From: Lachnospiraceae bacterium UBA3287
Lineage (GTDB): Bacteria; Bacillota; Clostridia; Lachnospirales; Lachnospiraceae
DNA: 33,505 nt
NCBI GenBank assembly: GCA_002362155.1
Contig: DETN01000104.1
Coordinates: 1 to 33,505 of the forward strand
Reading direction: 5' to 3'
Position 1 is the stretch's first letter. Every line of letters starts with the position of its first letter. Made by a program: the position numbers and the translations under genes. Of the stretch, positions 17,219-23,928 are shown piece by piece. The notes under the pieces were generated by a model. It had not been told where the DNA came from, did not search any database, and saw only the letters and a program-made list of their open reading frames with translations.

Positions 17219-17557
17219 AGAACTCTCCTTTCATGGCTTTGGACTTAAGACTTTACACTTTATGTTTTGCACTTTCTTTCCGACTGTTATTTTATCACTC
17301 TTCCGCCTGTGCGTTCTTCCATAGTGGTTAACTGAAGATCTGCCGCAGAGGCTGCTCCGGCTGAAAGGACCCGCCTTTCAGTCCGCCCTCTCAGGATCCG
17401 CCCCATAAAATCTTCCCTGAAAGTTCCCGGAAATTTAAGAATGTAGTTCTTGAAACTACGTTTCGCAGAGCCTATGATGGGTACAGCACAGATTTTAACA
17501 GGCGCCCCATGTCTGTTATCTCATCAGCTCTTCCGAGCATGTTTTTGAGGAAATGCC
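17219..17557. promoter_or_regulatory. 339-bp divergent intergenic region
   Basis: The left part (17225-17300) is A/T-rich and would hold the promoter of the minus-strand membrane protein; only a weak extended -10 (TGATAAAAT) is visible. A hairpin with CTGAAAGG/CCTTTCAG arms lies near 17362-17382, without a T-run. The right part carries a good plus-strand promoter (17450-17478) for the HD-domain gene. I recognise no riboswitch class and no small gene. Confidence 0.5.
17443..17478 (+). promoter_or_regulatory. Promoter with overlapping inverted repeat, HD-domain gene
   Basis: TTGAAA (17450-17455) and TATGAT (17473-17478) are 17 bp apart, each five of six to consensus. The -35 box lies inside an inverted repeat GTAGTT-5-AACTAC (17443-17459), a layout typical of repression. 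Leader length would be about 73 bases. Confidence 0.65.
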
Positions 17558-18112
17558 ATGCCCTTTCAGATGCGACGCCTTCTTTATAAATACGGAGAAG
17601 ATATCCTGGGCTCCGATCAGTTCCGCCAGGCTTTCGGACAGACCCACCATAAATGCATGACCGTGGCGGACCACTCCCTGGGGGTCTGCGTGGTCTGCCT
17701 CTATATCTGTCTGGTCCTTGAAAAGATCCATATCTCCGTCCACGTCCGGGACCTGACCGTTGCGGCCCTCTGCCACGATCTTGGCATTATGGGACGCTAT
17801 GAGAAATACCGAAACAATATCGAATGCTGCGGCAGGCACCCCGTCGATTCCCTGGACTGCATCCGGGACCTGATCGGCGAGGAAGAATACAGCGATATCA
17901 TCGAGAACTCGGTCCGCCGCCACATGTGGCCCCTGACGCCAGTCCCTCCCAGATACCGGGAAGGTCTCATCCTGACCATGGCGGACAAGGTCTCCGCTGT
18001 TATGGAGCGTCTGGGCAGATCCCCCGCCAGAGGGCTGGACAGGGAAAGCATCCTGCGTCTCTCCCCTGCCGCAGAGTCTTTTTCTTCGGAAGATTTAGAT
18101 CTCCCGGTGTAG
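17558..18112 (+). CDS. HD-domain phosphohydrolase-like protein
   Basis: A 184-residue protein made almost entirely of one HD domain. The metal-binding set is complete by eye: H39 (ADHSLGVCVV), H73-D74 (ALCHDLGIMGRYEKY), H94 (CGRHPVDSLDC), H122 (NSVRRHMWPLTPVPP) and D143 (LTMADKVSA). HD proteins hydrolyse nucleotides, cyclic dinucleotides or other phosphate esters; this one has no attached sensor, and the substrate cannot be told. GAGGA lies about seven bases before the ATG. The protein is Cys-rich in its first half. It is monocistronic, between its own promoter and a strong terminator. Confidence 0.88.
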   Translation: MPFQMRRLLYKYGEDILGSDQFRQAFGQTHHKCMTVADHSLGVCVVCLYICLVLEKIHISVHVRDLTVAALCHDLGIMGRYEKYRNNIECCGRHPVDSLDCIRDLIGEEEYSDIIENSVRRHMWPLTPVPPRYREGLILTMADKVSAVMERLGRSPARGLDRESILRLSPAAESFSSEDLDLPV

Positions 18113-18160
18113 GTCATCTCCTTAAGGATCCCGGAAGCACCGGCCGTCTTCGGCTTAATA

Positions 18161-18212
18161 AAAGGACATATCACACTGAAATCTTACTTTCCGGTGTGAT
18201 ATGTCCTTTTTT
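18161..18212. terminator. Intrinsic terminator between HD-domain and XRE genes
   Basis: AAAGGACATATCACAC pairs with GTGTGATATGTCCTTTT and is followed by TT. Flanking A and T runs make it usable by both the plus-strand HD gene and the convergent minus-strand XRE gene. Confidence 0.88.
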
Positions 18213-18244
18213 GCCTTCAGGCTCCGCTGCCTGCCAATTACGTT

Positions 18245-19246
18245 TTATCTTCTGCCTCTGAAGATCCTGAGCAGGGCCACAAGCACCCCGAACATGACGC
18301 CGGCCACCGGCCAGACGATCCAGGTCCTGTGCCATGCGCCTGTCAGAAAGCTGAGAAGGAGATAGAGCCCCGTGGCGCTCAGCCAGTAGATGGTCACAAA
18401 GGGCGCGTTCCTTGTGCTCTCCTCTTTATGTTCCCTGGTATAATCCCCCTCCTCCAGGAGCTTTTGCATAGCCTCCCAGCGCATGCCGGTCCTGACCAGA
18501 AGGAAGGTCCCGGACGCTACCAGAAGAAGGAGAAATCCCACGCTGCAGGCTCCGGCAAAGTCGCTTCCCTCCATGCTCATGAACACGGTAACAGGGATCA
18601 CCGCCAGGATGCAGAGAACGACGCCCAGGACCACCGACAGATGGTGGGCGTCCTGATATCTTCCCATCCTTTCCCTGACCATGCCGTCCACCCCGTACTC
18701 GGTCTCGATGGGTTCCTTCTCCAGGAAGTCATAGGGGTCTGTCTTCATGCCGTTTATGATAAAGAGGGCCACCGCCCCTGCGATCAGAAGCAGGAGGACT
18801 GCAAGACCGATGCCTCCCGCCTGGTTGTCGGTCAGGCGGACCAGGCCTTCCTCTGCGGCTGTTCCCAGGATCAGCAGTGCTACCGGGCTGATGATGCACA
18901 GGAAAACGCCCGCTGCGATCCTGTCCGATACAGGTCCGATCAGTTTCAGGTAGGTGCTGGCTTCCTCCATGGATACGGCCCTGACCGCTATGTCCTCCGG
19001 CATGGTGGAGATTTCATTCCGGACCGGCCCAACGGCTCCGCTCTCTTCCATCTCTTCCTTTAAAAGGAAATCCGTGCTGACGCCAAAGAGCTCCGCCATC
19101 TGCAGGATCCGGTTCAGGTCCGGCATGGACTGGGCACTCTCCCACTTGGATACGGACTGTCTGCTGACGCCCAGCATCCCTGCCAGTTCCTCCTGGGACC
19201 AGCCGTTCTTTTTTCTGAGGTTCATGATTTTATCTGCGAGGATCAT
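18245..19246 (-). CDS. XRE family regulator with membrane tail
   Basis: A 333-residue protein. Residues 1-~62 are a helix-turn-helix of the Xre/Cro type (LRKKNGWSQEELAGMLGVSR, then QSVSKWESAQSMPDLNRILQ). After a linker come six or so hydrophobic segments in two groups (about 105-185 and 215-330). This HTH plus polytopic membrane design is frequent in Clostridia, where such genes often sense envelope stress or work with an adjacent transporter; no transporter is adjacent here. AAGGGAG lies seven bases before the ATG. The N-terminal DNA-binding part seems intact. Confidence 0.9.
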   Translation of the reverse strand: MILADKIMNLRKKNGWSQEELAGMLGVSRQSVSKWESAQSMPDLNRILQMAELFGVSTDFLLKEEMEESGAVGPVRNEISTMPEDIAVRAVSMEEASTYLKLIGPVSDRIAAGVFLCIISPVALLILGTAAEEGLVRLTDNQAGGIGLAVLLLLIAGAVALFIINGMKTDPYDFLEKEPIETEYGVDGMVRERMGRYQDAHHLSVVLGVVLCILAVIPVTVFMSMEGSDFAGACSVGFLLLLVASGTFLLVRTGMRWEAMQKLLEEGDYTREHKEESTRNAPFVTIYWLSATGLYLLLSFLTGAWHRTWIVWPVAGVMFGVLVALLRIFRGRR

Positions 19247-19365
19247 ATCTGTTCTCCCTTCTGTACAGGTCTTTTACTGCCCCGGACACCTCCGGGATTT
19301 GTTTCCTGTCTGTTTCTTTATGCCTGCATTGTACGAAAAAAGGGGATGGCAGGCTACCAGGCGGC

Positions 19366-19396
19366 CTTTGCAATCCGTCAACCGGGGGTTGCAAAG
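19366..19396. repeat. Inverted repeat upstream of the XRE gene
   Basis: CTTTGCAA and TTGCAAAG arms lie 15 bp apart, with a nested CAACC/GGTTG pair between them. A minus-strand TACAAT at 19333-19328 could be the XRE -10, placing the repeat near -60. Self-regulation by the XRE protein is a plausible but untested role. Confidence 0.45.
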
Positions 19397-19419
19397 AGGT
19401 ATCTGCCGCTATTTTACAC

Positions 19420-20049
19420 TCAAAAACCTGCTTTCAGCATCATAAAGGCCATGACATGAAGGGCCTGCTGGAAGCCGCCCTGCCGGATAAGGCCCTCGAT
19501 CTCTCTCTCTGTCAGCAGCACGTCCCCCAGAAACTCCGTATCGTCCGGGTCGGGCTCTGCCGCCTTCCTGCAGTCCTGTGCCGCAAAGACATAGGCGTAG
19601 TTGTCGGCTATGGTGGCGTTGGATGGGATGGTGATCAGGTGTCTCCAGCTGTCGGATACATATCCCGTTTCTTCTTTCAGCTCCCGCCTGGCCGCTTCCA
19701 GGGCAGCCTCCATGCTCACTGTGCTTTTTGAAGGAAGTGCATAGTCATGGCCTTCCCCCCCTTCGATGCCTCCCGCCGGGAACTCGGTGGTACAGGTCCG
19801 GATCCCGTGGCGGAACTGACGGACGCAGATAAAACGGCCTTCCGTATCCCTGGCCGCGATGACCACGTAGTCCTTCCTGCTGTAATTGTAAAAGGGAGCA
19901 GCTTCACTGCCGTCCGGCATCCTGTATTTCACTCTTCTGAAATCGATCCATTGGTCCTCTGCCAGATGCTCTGTCTCCACTTCCTGCCATGTAAAGGCCT
20001 GATCGTCCCAGGCTCCTCCGGGGCTCTTGCCCTTTCTGCTCTCTTCCAT
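19420..20049 (-). CDS. Nudix hydrolase, ADP-ribose pyrophosphatase-like, with box insertion
   Basis: A 209-residue Nudix protein. The family layout of ADP-ribose/sugar-nucleotide pyrophosphatases is seen: VVIAARDTEGRFICVRQFRHG, then EFPAGGIEGGE and the catalytic helix AARRELKEETGY. The standard Nudix box needs seven residues between the GGE glutamate and the RE pair; here there are 22, so about 15 residues (around HDYALPSKSTVS) are inserted. The helix residues that bind Mg (E-x-x-E-E) are intact, so activity is likely kept. It would hydrolyse ADP-ribose or similar. The gene has an extended -10 promoter and a perfect palindrome upstream. Confidence 0.88.
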   Translation of the reverse strand: MEESRKGKSPGGAWDDQAFTWQEVETEHLAEDQWIDFRRVKYRMPDGSEAAPFYNYSRKDYVVIAARDTEGRFICVRQFRHGIRTCTTEFPAGGIEGGEGHDYALPSKSTVSMEAALEAARRELKEETGYVSDSWRHLITIPSNATIADNYAYVFAAQDCRKAAEPDPDDTEFLGDVLLTEREIEGLIRQGGFQQALHVMAFMMLKAGF

Positions 20050-20090
20050 CCTTTGATTCCTTTCCCCGTCCGTCTCTGCGGACAGGCTCC

Positions 20091-20096
20091 ATTATA
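20091..20096 (-). promoter_or_regulatory. Extended -10 promoter of the Nudix gene
   Basis: On the minus strand TATAAT is preceded by TGT, a consensus extended -10, with no recognisable -35. That combination, plus the palindrome centred about 47 bp upstream, suggests an activator-assisted promoter. Confidence 0.6.
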
Positions 20097-20130
20097 ACAG
20101 ACACCTGGCGCGGCAGGCGCAGGCTGCAGA

Positions 20131-20150
20131 AAATGTACACGTGTACATTT
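20131..20150. promoter_or_regulatory. Perfect 20-bp palindrome, likely operator
   Basis: AAATGTACACGTGTACATTT is fully self-complementary, in the 228-bp gap between the divergent Nudix and YdcF-like genes. Its centre is about 47 bp from the Nudix -10 and about 55 bp from the YdcF-side -35, so it could serve either. I cannot name the regulator. Confidence 0.7.
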
Positions 20151-20187
20151 CTGGTCCCGGGATAACTTCCTCTAAACATGTCCTGCC

Positions 20188-20215
20188 TTGCCCTTTTTCT
20201 GATTTGCCTTACAAT
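20188..20215 (+). promoter_or_regulatory. Promoter of the YdcF-like gene
   Basis: TTGCCC (20188-20193) and TACAAT (20210-20215) are 16 bp apart. The transcript would begin near 20222 with the hairpin AGACCGCC/GGCGGTCT (20221-20244) at its extreme 5' end. Confidence 0.5.
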
Positions 20216-20277
20216 AAAGAAGACCGCCGGACCTCAGGCGGTCTGTTTCAAAGATAAATGAAGAAAGGAAGCGGACC

Positions 20278-21033
20278 ATGCGACTTTTATCTCTTGTTTT
20301 CGGAGCCCTGGGGCTCCTTTCCATGCTTTACGGCCTGGCCGTTCTGGGCACTGCCTCCGGCACCTCCTTCTGGATGGTATGGGAAGGGGCGGGGCTCCTG
20401 GCTCTGATCCTGGCCATTCTCTTTTTCAGCCGGATCTGGATCCGGATCCCCGCCTTATTTCGCTATGCCTTCTGGGCTCTCGTTCTGGCCGGGGCTCTGT
20501 GGATCCTGATCTGCTGCGGTCTTATGGTCTCCCGCTTCGGAGACCGGGGGCAGGAGAAGCCTGACTGCCTGATCGTACTGGGCGCCCAGGTCCGGGCAGA
20601 CGGCCCCAGTCTGACCCTCAGATACCGTCTGGATACGGCCGCCTCTTTTCTGAAGGACCATCCGGATATCCCCTGCATCCTCTCCGGAGGGCAGGGCTAT
20701 AACGAGCCCTGCACGGAAGCAGAGGGCATGCGGGACTATCTGATCTCCAGAGGCATCGACGAGTCCCGTCTGATCCTGGAGAAGAATTCTTCCAACACCA
20801 TAGAAAACATCCGCTTTTCAAAAGCCCTTCTGCCGGAGGGGACCGGCAGCGTTGCCATTATCACCAACGATTTCCATCTCTACCGCGGGACCCGCCTGGC
20901 GGCGGCCCAGGGCATCCCGGGCGTCTGCGGCATAGCGGCCCCCTCCGTATCCTACTATCTCCCCAACAACATGCTCCGGGAGTGCATGGGCATCGCCAAG
21001 GACTGTCTTCTTGGAAATATGACCCTCTTTTAA
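20278..21033 (+). CDS. YdcF/SanA-like (DUF218) membrane protein
   Basis: A 251-residue protein with three N-terminal membrane segments (residues ~1-20, 28-46, 58-80) and a DUF218 domain. Motifs: DCLIVLGAQVRADGPSLTLR, YRLDTAASFL, CILSGGQGYNEPCTEAEGM, SRLILEKNSSNTIENIRFSK and VAIITNDFHLYRGTRLA. The family (YdcF, SanA, ElyC) is tied to envelope processes, with ElyC linked to lipid-carrier metabolism in enterobacteria; the reaction is unknown. AAGGAAG precedes the ATG. The next gene has its own probable promoter, so it is likely monocistronic. Confidence 0.9.
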   Translation: MRLLSLVFGALGLLSMLYGLAVLGTASGTSFWMVWEGAGLLALILAILFFSRIWIRIPALFRYAFWALVLAGALWILICCGLMVSRFGDRGQEKPDCLIVLGAQVRADGPSLTLRYRLDTAASFLKDHPDIPCILSGGQGYNEPCTEAEGMRDYLISRGIDESRLILEKNSSNTIENIRFSKALLPEGTGSVAIITNDFHLYRGTRLAAAQGIPGVCGIAAPSVSYYLPNNMLRECMGIAKDCLLGNMTLF

Positions 21034-21040
21034 AGGGCCA

Positions 21041-21070
21041 TGGCAAAAAGGCCCCGGTCTGTGCTACAAT
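21041..21070 (+). promoter_or_regulatory. Candidate promoter for the trigger factor gene
   Basis: TACAAT (21065-21070) has a weak -35 TGGCAA (21041-21046) 18 bp upstream. Transcription would start near 21077, about 29 bases before the ATG. Confidence 0.4.
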
Positions 21071-21105
21071 GCGGAAAGCAATTCAAAAAGGAAGGATCGT
21101 TCCAT

Positions 21106-22353
21106 ATGTATATTCAGTCTTTTGAAGAAAAAGAAAACGGGACCGCCGTCATGAACGTGGTCCTGACCGCCGAAGAGCTGGACCGGGCCGTCAGGGCCCA
21201 GTTCGAAGCAAAAAAGGACCAGTACGAAGTGAAGGGCTATGAAAAGGGACAGGCCCCCTTTGAGAAGGTCCTGGAAGTCTACGGAGAGACCGCTCTCTAC
21301 CAGAACGTCATTAATGCCATGGCCGGCCCCGTCTACCAGTTCGGCCTGAAAGAGACCGGAGTCAGGGTCATCGGCAGGCCCACCTTTCAGAATGTATCCG
21401 TCACGGAGAAAAAAGAAATGGTCTTTACCTTCTCGGTCATGCTCTATCCGGAGGTGACCCTGGGCCAGTACCGGGGCCTGAAGGCAAAAAAGGAGACCGC
21501 TCCCGTCACAGAAGAAGACATCGGGAGGGCCATTGAGGAAGAACAGGCAAAGAACGTCCGCACCGTGGACGTGGAAGGCCGTCCGGCAAGGGAAGGCGAT
21601 ACTGTTATCATTGATTTTGAAGGCTTTCTTGGCGGCACCCCCTTCGACGGAGGCCGGGGAGACGCCTATCCCCTGGAGCTGGGCTCCCATTCCTTTGTGC
21701 CCGGCTTTGAAGAGCAGGTAGCGGGCATGATGCCCGGGGAGACCAGGGACATCGATATTACCTTCCCCCAGAACTATGTGCCGGACCTGGCGGGCAAGGC
21801 TGTGGTCTTTAAGGTAAAGCTCCACAGGATCACAAGACAGGAAAAGGTCCCGGTGGAGATCACCGATGCCTACAGAGAAGCCGTACGGACTGCCCTGGAG
21901 CGGAAAGCTGCCCAGGACGCCCTGGACAACTTCCATAAGGCCATTCTTTCAAAGGCGGCGGAAAATCTGATCGTCACCCTGCCCGAAGGCCTCGTTGAGG
22001 AAAACGGGGAAGCCATGGTGCGGGACTACGCCTCCAGGATGGGCATCGACGGCCGCACCCCTTTCGACCAGGTCTGCCAGATGATGGGCATCGACGATAC
22101 CCTTCTCAAAGAGACCATCTATCCCACGGCGGAAGAACAGATCCGTCTGGACCTGCTGATCAAAGCGGTCATAGAGGCAGAGAAGATCGCCGCAGAAAAA
22201 GAAGCCATCGAGGAGTTTGCCTCCAGGATGGCTTTAAGCTACGGGGTAACGCCCGACGAAGTCAGGCAGAGATATGACGACGAGGCCCTCCAGAGGCTCT
22301 GCAGTAAGGAACTGGCCATGATGGCCATCCTGGAGTCCGCTCTGGAGGAATAG
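21106..22353 (+). CDS. tig: Trigger factor-like ribosome-associated chaperone/PPIase
   Basis: A 415-residue protein with trigger factor architecture: N-terminal ribosome-binding domain (1-~110), an FKBP-type peptidyl-prolyl isomerase domain (about 150-240, with GDTVIIDFEGFLGGTPFDGG and HSFVPGFEEQVAGMMPGE) and a helical C-terminal chaperone domain. The ribosome-docking signature is normally GFRxGxxP; here residues 44-51 read GYEKGQAP, with the usual Phe and Arg replaced. ATG at 21106 is chosen (AAGGAAGGA upstream) over one at 21040. The clpP/clpX genes that often follow tig are absent, so this may be a paralogue rather than the housekeeping copy. Confidence 0.85.
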   Translation: MYIQSFEEKENGTAVMNVVLTAEELDRAVRAQFEAKKDQYEVKGYEKGQAPFEKVLEVYGETALYQNVINAMAGPVYQFGLKETGVRVIGRPTFQNVSVTEKKEMVFTFSVMLYPEVTLGQYRGLKAKKETAPVTEEDIGRAIEEEQAKNVRTVDVEGRPAREGDTVIIDFEGFLGGTPFDGGRGDAYPLELGSHSFVPGFEEQVAGMMPGETRDIDITFPQNYVPDLAGKAVVFKVKLHRITRQEKVPVEITDAYREAVRTALERKAAQDALDNFHKAILSKAAENLIVTLPEGLVEENGEAMVRDYASRMGIDGRTPFDQVCQMMGIDDTLLKETIYPTAEEQIRLDLLIKAVIEAEKIAAEKEAIEEFASRMALSYGVTPDEVRQRYDDEALQRLCSKELAMMAILESALEE

Positions 22354-22375
22354 AAAAAAACCGGAGGTTTTTTGT
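22354..22375. terminator. Small bidirectional terminator-like hairpin
   Basis: AAAAAACC-GGA-GGTTTTTT lies exactly between the convergent trigger factor and GH13 stop codons. The stem is A/T-rich and weak, but the location and T-runs fit a short intrinsic terminator. Confidence 0.5.
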
Positions 22376-23914
22376 TTACTTAAGGATCAGGCAGGACTGG
22401 GGGCCAAGAAGGATCCCCTGATCGTCCGCCCTTCCCTGTCCGATCTCATATACCTTTCTCCTTCCGGAGGCGGGAACAGGAGCAAAGGCCTCCTGACCGG
22501 AGGGATTTAATGCAATGATCATGGAACCTCTTCTGTAAACGAAGGGGTTCTTTTTTTCCTCCGCGAAAAGGACCCCGAAGGCTGCATCTGACCCAAGTTC
22601 AGGATACTTATGACGCAGGCGGATCAGGTCTCTGACCCTGTGATACAGGGAGGAAGGATCTTCCATCTGGCTCTCCAGGTCCGGGGCGTCAGGGGCAGGG
22701 TCCACAGGCAGGTAGAGGTCTTTTTCCTCCGCCTCGGAAAAACCCATGTTCTTTCCCTTTGTCCACTGCATGGGGGTCCTGGTCCCTGTACGGTAGTAAC
22801 CCCCTTCTTTGGTGGGAAGGCCCTCTATATAGCGCATGCCGATCTCATCCCCGTAGTAGAGGAAGGGAACGCCCGGCATGGTAAAGAGGAAGGCGTAGAA
22901 GATCTCCAGCTCTCTTTTTCCCAGGTTGAAGCTGGGCCTCTGGGTGTCGTGGTTGCAGCTGATCAGGGAGATATAGCCCTCTTCCCGGGTATCGTTGTAG
23001 CGGGGCAGATAGTCCCTTAAGAAGCGCAGGATATCCCCGCCCGCGTCCTTTTTGAAATAAGAATGGTCCTCTCCGGACTTGTAGTCCCGAAGAAGGGTAT
23101 TGTAGCCGTTGCCCAGGTGGTCCAGGTAAAAATCCATGTGGAAGCCGCAGGAAAGGGCCTGCCAAGGGGAGCACCACTCCGCCGCGAAGGCGGCTTCCGG
23201 GTATTCCTTCCCGATTTCTCCCAGGATATCCCTCCATACGGCGCAGGTCCCGGATTTGTTTTCGTCGTCGAACTTGACCAGGGAATCGGCCATGTCCACC
23301 CGGAATCCGTCGCAGCCTCTGGAGAGCCAGAAACGCATGATATCCTTCACAGCCTCTCTTGTGGACAGGGCGTCGGGGGAATCGATCCTCTGGTGCCAGG
23401 ACTCCGAGGGATGAAGAAAACCGTAGTTGAGGGCCGGCTGGCACTTGAAGAAGTTGATGACATAGCCGCCGTCCCTTTCGGCTTCTCCCGAGATGAAATT
23501 CAGGCCGCCTCCCCATTTGAAGACGAAGTCCGTCCAGATATAGCGGCCGGAAAGGGGATTTGATTCCGGCTTTCTGCTCTCCAGAAACCAGGGATGCTCC
23601 TCCGAGGTGTGGCCGGGCACCAGGTCCAAGAGGACCCGGATCCCCCGATGGTGGGCCTCTTCAAAAAGGCGGACCAGGTCTTCGGTGGTCCCGTAGCGGG
23701 GCGCCGCCTTCTTATAATCCCGGACGTCGTAGCCGGCGTCCTTAAAGGGGGAGTCAAAGCAGGGATTGAGCCAGATGGCATTGCAGCCCAGGTCCCTTAC
23801 ATAGTCCAGCTTCTGGATGATCCCCTCAAAATCACCGATGCCGTCCCCGCCCGCATCCTTAAAGCTCTGGGGATAGATCTCATAAAATACCGCGTCCTTC
23901 AGCCAGTCCGGCAT
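22376..23914 (-). CDS. GH13 alpha-glucosidase-like enzyme
   Basis: A 512-residue cytoplasmic member of glycoside hydrolase family 13 (oligo-1,6-glucosidase/alpha-glucosidase group). The barrel starts at DAVFYEIYPQSFKDAGGDGI (7-26), followed by GYDVRDY (61-67), conserved region I as LLDLVPGHTSEEHPWF (His102, with the usual Asn before His replaced by Gly), the nucleophile D207 in CDGFRVDMADS, the acid/base E246 in AAEWCSP and NHDTQ further on. All three acidic catalytic residues can be placed. Which alpha-glucoside it splits is not visible. AAAGGAGA precedes the ATG, and the start is 14 bp after sbcC, so it may be co-transcribed with sbcDC. Confidence 0.9.
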   Translation of the reverse strand: MPDWLKDAVFYEIYPQSFKDAGGDGIGDFEGIIQKLDYVRDLGCNAIWLNPCFDSPFKDAGYDVRDYKKAAPRYGTTEDLVRLFEEAHHRGIRVLLDLVPGHTSEEHPWFLESRKPESNPLSGRYIWTDFVFKWGGGLNFISGEAERDGGYVINFFKCQPALNYGFLHPSESWHQRIDSPDALSTREAVKDIMRFWLSRGCDGFRVDMADSLVKFDDENKSGTCAVWRDILGEIGKEYPEAAFAAEWCSPWQALSCGFHMDFYLDHLGNGYNTLLRDYKSGEDHSYFKKDAGGDILRFLRDYLPRYNDTREEGYISLISCNHDTQRPSFNLGKRELEIFYAFLFTMPGVPFLYYGDEIGMRYIEGLPTKEGGYYRTGTRTPMQWTKGKNMGFSEAEEKDLYLPVDPAPDAPDLESQMEDPSSLYHRVRDLIRLRHKYPELGSDAAFGVLFAEEKKNPFVYRRGSMIIALNPSGQEAFAPVPASGRRKVYEIGQGRADDQGILLGPQSCLILK

Positions 23915-23928
23915 AGCCCTCTCCTTTC

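Noticed and set aside
17340..17400. Riboswitch in the leader region before the HD-domain gene
   Set aside because: The hairpin near 17362-17382 lies upstream of the predicted promoter and matches no riboswitch core I know.
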